Part shown: in pieces, positions 4,133 through 5,770 of the stretch
Position numbering within the stretch: position 1 is the stretch's first letter
How the letters are laid out: each line of letters begins with the position of its first letter
Assembly: GCA_020433785.1 (NCBI GenBank)
Contig: JAGRCC010000891.1
Span: 1 to 5,770 of the forward strand
Source of the DNA: Anaerolineae bacterium
GTDB lineage: Bacteria > Chloroflexota > Anaerolineae > 4572-78 > J111
Length of the DNA stretch: 5,770 nucleotides
Reading direction: 5' to 3'
Program-made: the position numbers and the translations under genes
The notes under the pieces: model-generated
Told to the model about the DNA's origin: nothing
The model's input: the letters and a program-made list of their open reading frames with translations, nothing else
Databases searched by the model: none

Positions 4133-5770
4133 CTAAAGGGCATCGCCGGTTGGCTCGGAAGCGACAATCGGTACGGTAAAACTAAACGTCGAACCCACAT
4201 CCACTTCGCTCTCAACCCAAATCTGCCCGCCGAGCATTTCCACAAATGATTGGGTAATCGACAACCCCAGACCGGTGCCGTCGACTACTTGAACCTCATT
4301 GCGCTCTGACCGGAAAAAGCGATCAAACAGGTACTGCTTATCCTGTTCCACAATACCGATACCGTTGTCGGCTACATCAATCTGCACCCACCGGTCCAGC
4401 AATTTTGCGCGTATCTCTATATTACCGGATTCTGGGGTGTATTGCCAAGCGTTGCCCATCAGATTGACGAGTATCTGGGTCAACCTGGCTCTATCGGCAT
4501 AAACAGGCGGCAAATCATCAGGTAAATTGATGATAAGGTGCATAAATTTCTGAACTAACTGTCCTTCAAAGGTCGTGGTCACATCTTGCACGACTTCAGC
4601 CAGGCTAACCGCTTCAAACTCCAGCTTGATTTTACCGGTTTCGATGCGGGAAATTTCAAGAATATCATTAACCAATTCCGACAAGCGATTAGTATTCGAT
4701 TGGATGACTTTGACAAATCGATACTGCATTGGATTGAGTGCGCCGATTTTTTCATTGCCGGACAGCAGTAAATCGGCATAGCCTTTGATAGACGTCATCG
4801 GGGTCCGGAGTTCGTGCGATACGGATGAAATAAATTCATTTTTCAAGCGGTCGATTTCAGCATCGCGGCTGATATCTCGCAAAACCGCCACCGTACTGGG
4901 CGGCTCGTTTTCATTCAATGTCACCGGCGTTAAGGTGGCTTTGACCACCTTGGGTCCGGCTGAGATTCTAAATTCCACTGCCTGCACGCCTGCTTCAATT
5001 TGCGTCAGCGACCGGTCAAACTGCTCATACAACAATTGAACCAATTCCGATTCGACCGGCGCAAACGTACTTTCTAAAATTTGGCTCAAGGGTTTATAGG
5101 CCAATTCGGCGGCATCGATATTTAAAATCTCCGCTGCTTTGGGGTTGATCAACACCATCCGGCGTTGGGTGTCTAACACCAGTACCCCGTCGGCAATACT
5201 CTTGAGAATGGCTTCATTTTTGGTGGCCTCAGCCGCTTGCCGCTGATACATCACCGTCAATCGACCGGCCTGTTCGGTTCTGACCCGGTACAGTTCGGCG
5301 TTGTTGATGGCGGTCGCAATTTGAGCTGCCGCAGTGGTCACCATTTTTAAGTGATCCTCGCTGAAATAGTCCGCTTCCGGGTGAAACAGCAGCAGCGCGC
5401 CCAAAACATCGTCACCGGTGGTCAACGGCACCACCAAAGCCGACTGGCGGTGCAATGACGGCGAGCCGGATAGCCAGTCCGGTTCTTGAGACAGATCAGG
5501 AATTAAGCGCGGTCGGCGGGAAGCCATCACCTTACCGGCTAGACCAACCCCAACTTTGAAGGGAGTCGGGCTACCTTCAGGCGGTAGGGGTTTATCCCGT
5601 CCAATTGCCGCACGATGCACCAAATAGCCGGTTTTCGGGTCCAGCAGCAGCACCGCGCCTTGAGAAATGCCTATCGCGCCGTTGAGCAGGTTGAGGGCGT
5701 GGTGCAGCACTTCTTCCAGATTAAAGCTGCTGGTCAACTGCCGCCCCAACTCGTAAAGCACCCCCATCCG
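4133..5770 (-). CDS. GAF-PAS sensor histidine kinase (N-terminus cut by window edge)
   Basis: At least 544 residues are visible, numbered from the Met at 5767. The frame stays open to the window edge (an Arg codon precedes that Met), so the true start is probably outside. Domains in order: GAF (about 1-160, with LYELGRQLTSSFNLEEVL and ALVVPLTTGDDVLGALLLF); a linker coiled helix; PAS (about 186-300, ILKSIADGVLVLDTQRRMVLINPKA); HisKA with phospho-acceptor His318 in SSVSHELRTPM; and a HATPase domain with N box NLMGNAWQYTP (Asn439), G1 DNGIG (467-471), F box FDRFF (481-485) and G2 GTGLGLSI (497-504). All catalytic boxes are intact. No membrane segment is seen, so this part is cytoplasmic and probably senses an internal signal through GAF or PAS. 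The receiver gene follows 38 bases downstream. Confidence 0.95.
   Translation of the reverse strand, partial: RMGVLYELGRQLTSSFNLEEVLHHALNLLNGAIGISQGAVLLLDPKTGYLVHRAAIGRDKPLPPEGSPTPFKVGVGLAGKVMASRRPRLIPDLSQEPDWLSGSPSLHRQSALVVPLTTGDDVLGALLLFHPEADYFSEDHLKMVTTAAAQIATAINNAELYRVRTEQAGRLTVMYQRQAAEATKNEAILKSIADGVLVLDTQRRMVLINPKAAEILNIDAAELAYKPLSQILESTFAPVESELVQLLYEQFDRSLTQIEAGVQAVEFRISAGPKVVKATLTPVTLNENEPPSTVAVLRDISRDAEIDRLKNEFISSVSHELRTPMTSIKGYADLLLSGNEKIGALNPMQYRFVKVIQSNTNRLSELVNDILEISRIETGKIKLEFEAVSLAEVVQDVTTTFEGQLVQKFMHLIINLPDDLPPVYADRARLTQILVNLMGNAWQYTPESGNIEIRAKLLDRWVQIDVADNGIGIVEQDKQYLFDRFFRSERNEVQVVDGTGLGLSITQSFVEMLGGQIWVESEVDVGSTFSFTVPIVASEPTGDAL

Noticed and set aside
4299..5039. Several 60-85 codon frames on both strands within the histidine kinase gene
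   Set aside because: The kinase frame holds the HisKA and ATPase boxes here; the alternatives are shadows.

Overview
The window looks like an ordinary bacterial chromosome segment with about half G+C (judged by eye). The best guess is Chloroflexota (Anaerolineae-like). This rests on the mix of an EGY/cyanobacterial-type site-2 protease, a stand-alone V4R-domain protein, a GAF-PAS histidine kinase with a single-domain response regulator, and a tRNA without an encoded CCA end. The lineage is an inference; no marker in the window settles it. Nothing indicates an insertion sequence, prophage, CRISPR array or defence island.

Left part, plus strand (1-2005). The window opens in the last 93 codons of the primary sigma factor (RpoD/SigA, region 4). 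Two bases after its stop begins a strong sigma70 promoter that drives a complete tRNA-Asn(GTT) gene, closed by a textbook intrinsic terminator. A second, extended -10 promoter then precedes a two-gene unit: a 78-aa acidic protein I do not recognise, and a 400-aa membrane-embedded zinc metalloprotease of the site-2 protease (M50) family. A perfect 13-bp hairpin that overlaps the protease stop codon ends this unit and can work in both directions.

Right part, minus strand (2120-5770, read right to left). A GAF-PAS-HisKA-HATPase sensor kinase, cut by the window edge, is followed by a receiver-only response regulator, an alpha/beta-hydrolase-fold protein and a V4R-domain protein. The first three are spaced 38 and 50 bases apart and look like one operon. 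The V4R gene lies 122 bases further on, with its own extended -10 promoter overlapped by a perfect 14-bp palindrome that looks like an operator. The kinase and regulator probably form a cytoplasmic phosphorelay pair without a DNA-binding output. The hydrolase and V4R proteins could be ligand-handling partners or simply neighbours.

The points most worth a second look are the hydrolase, whose nucleophile serine is replaced by alanine (GHALG, Ala93) while the acid and histidine remain; the palindrome over the V4R promoter; and a perfect inverted repeat over the start of the tRNA-Asn promoter. I do not see a clear new multi-gene system. The nearest candidate is the kinase/regulator/dead-hydrolase/V4R group, and that reading is speculative.
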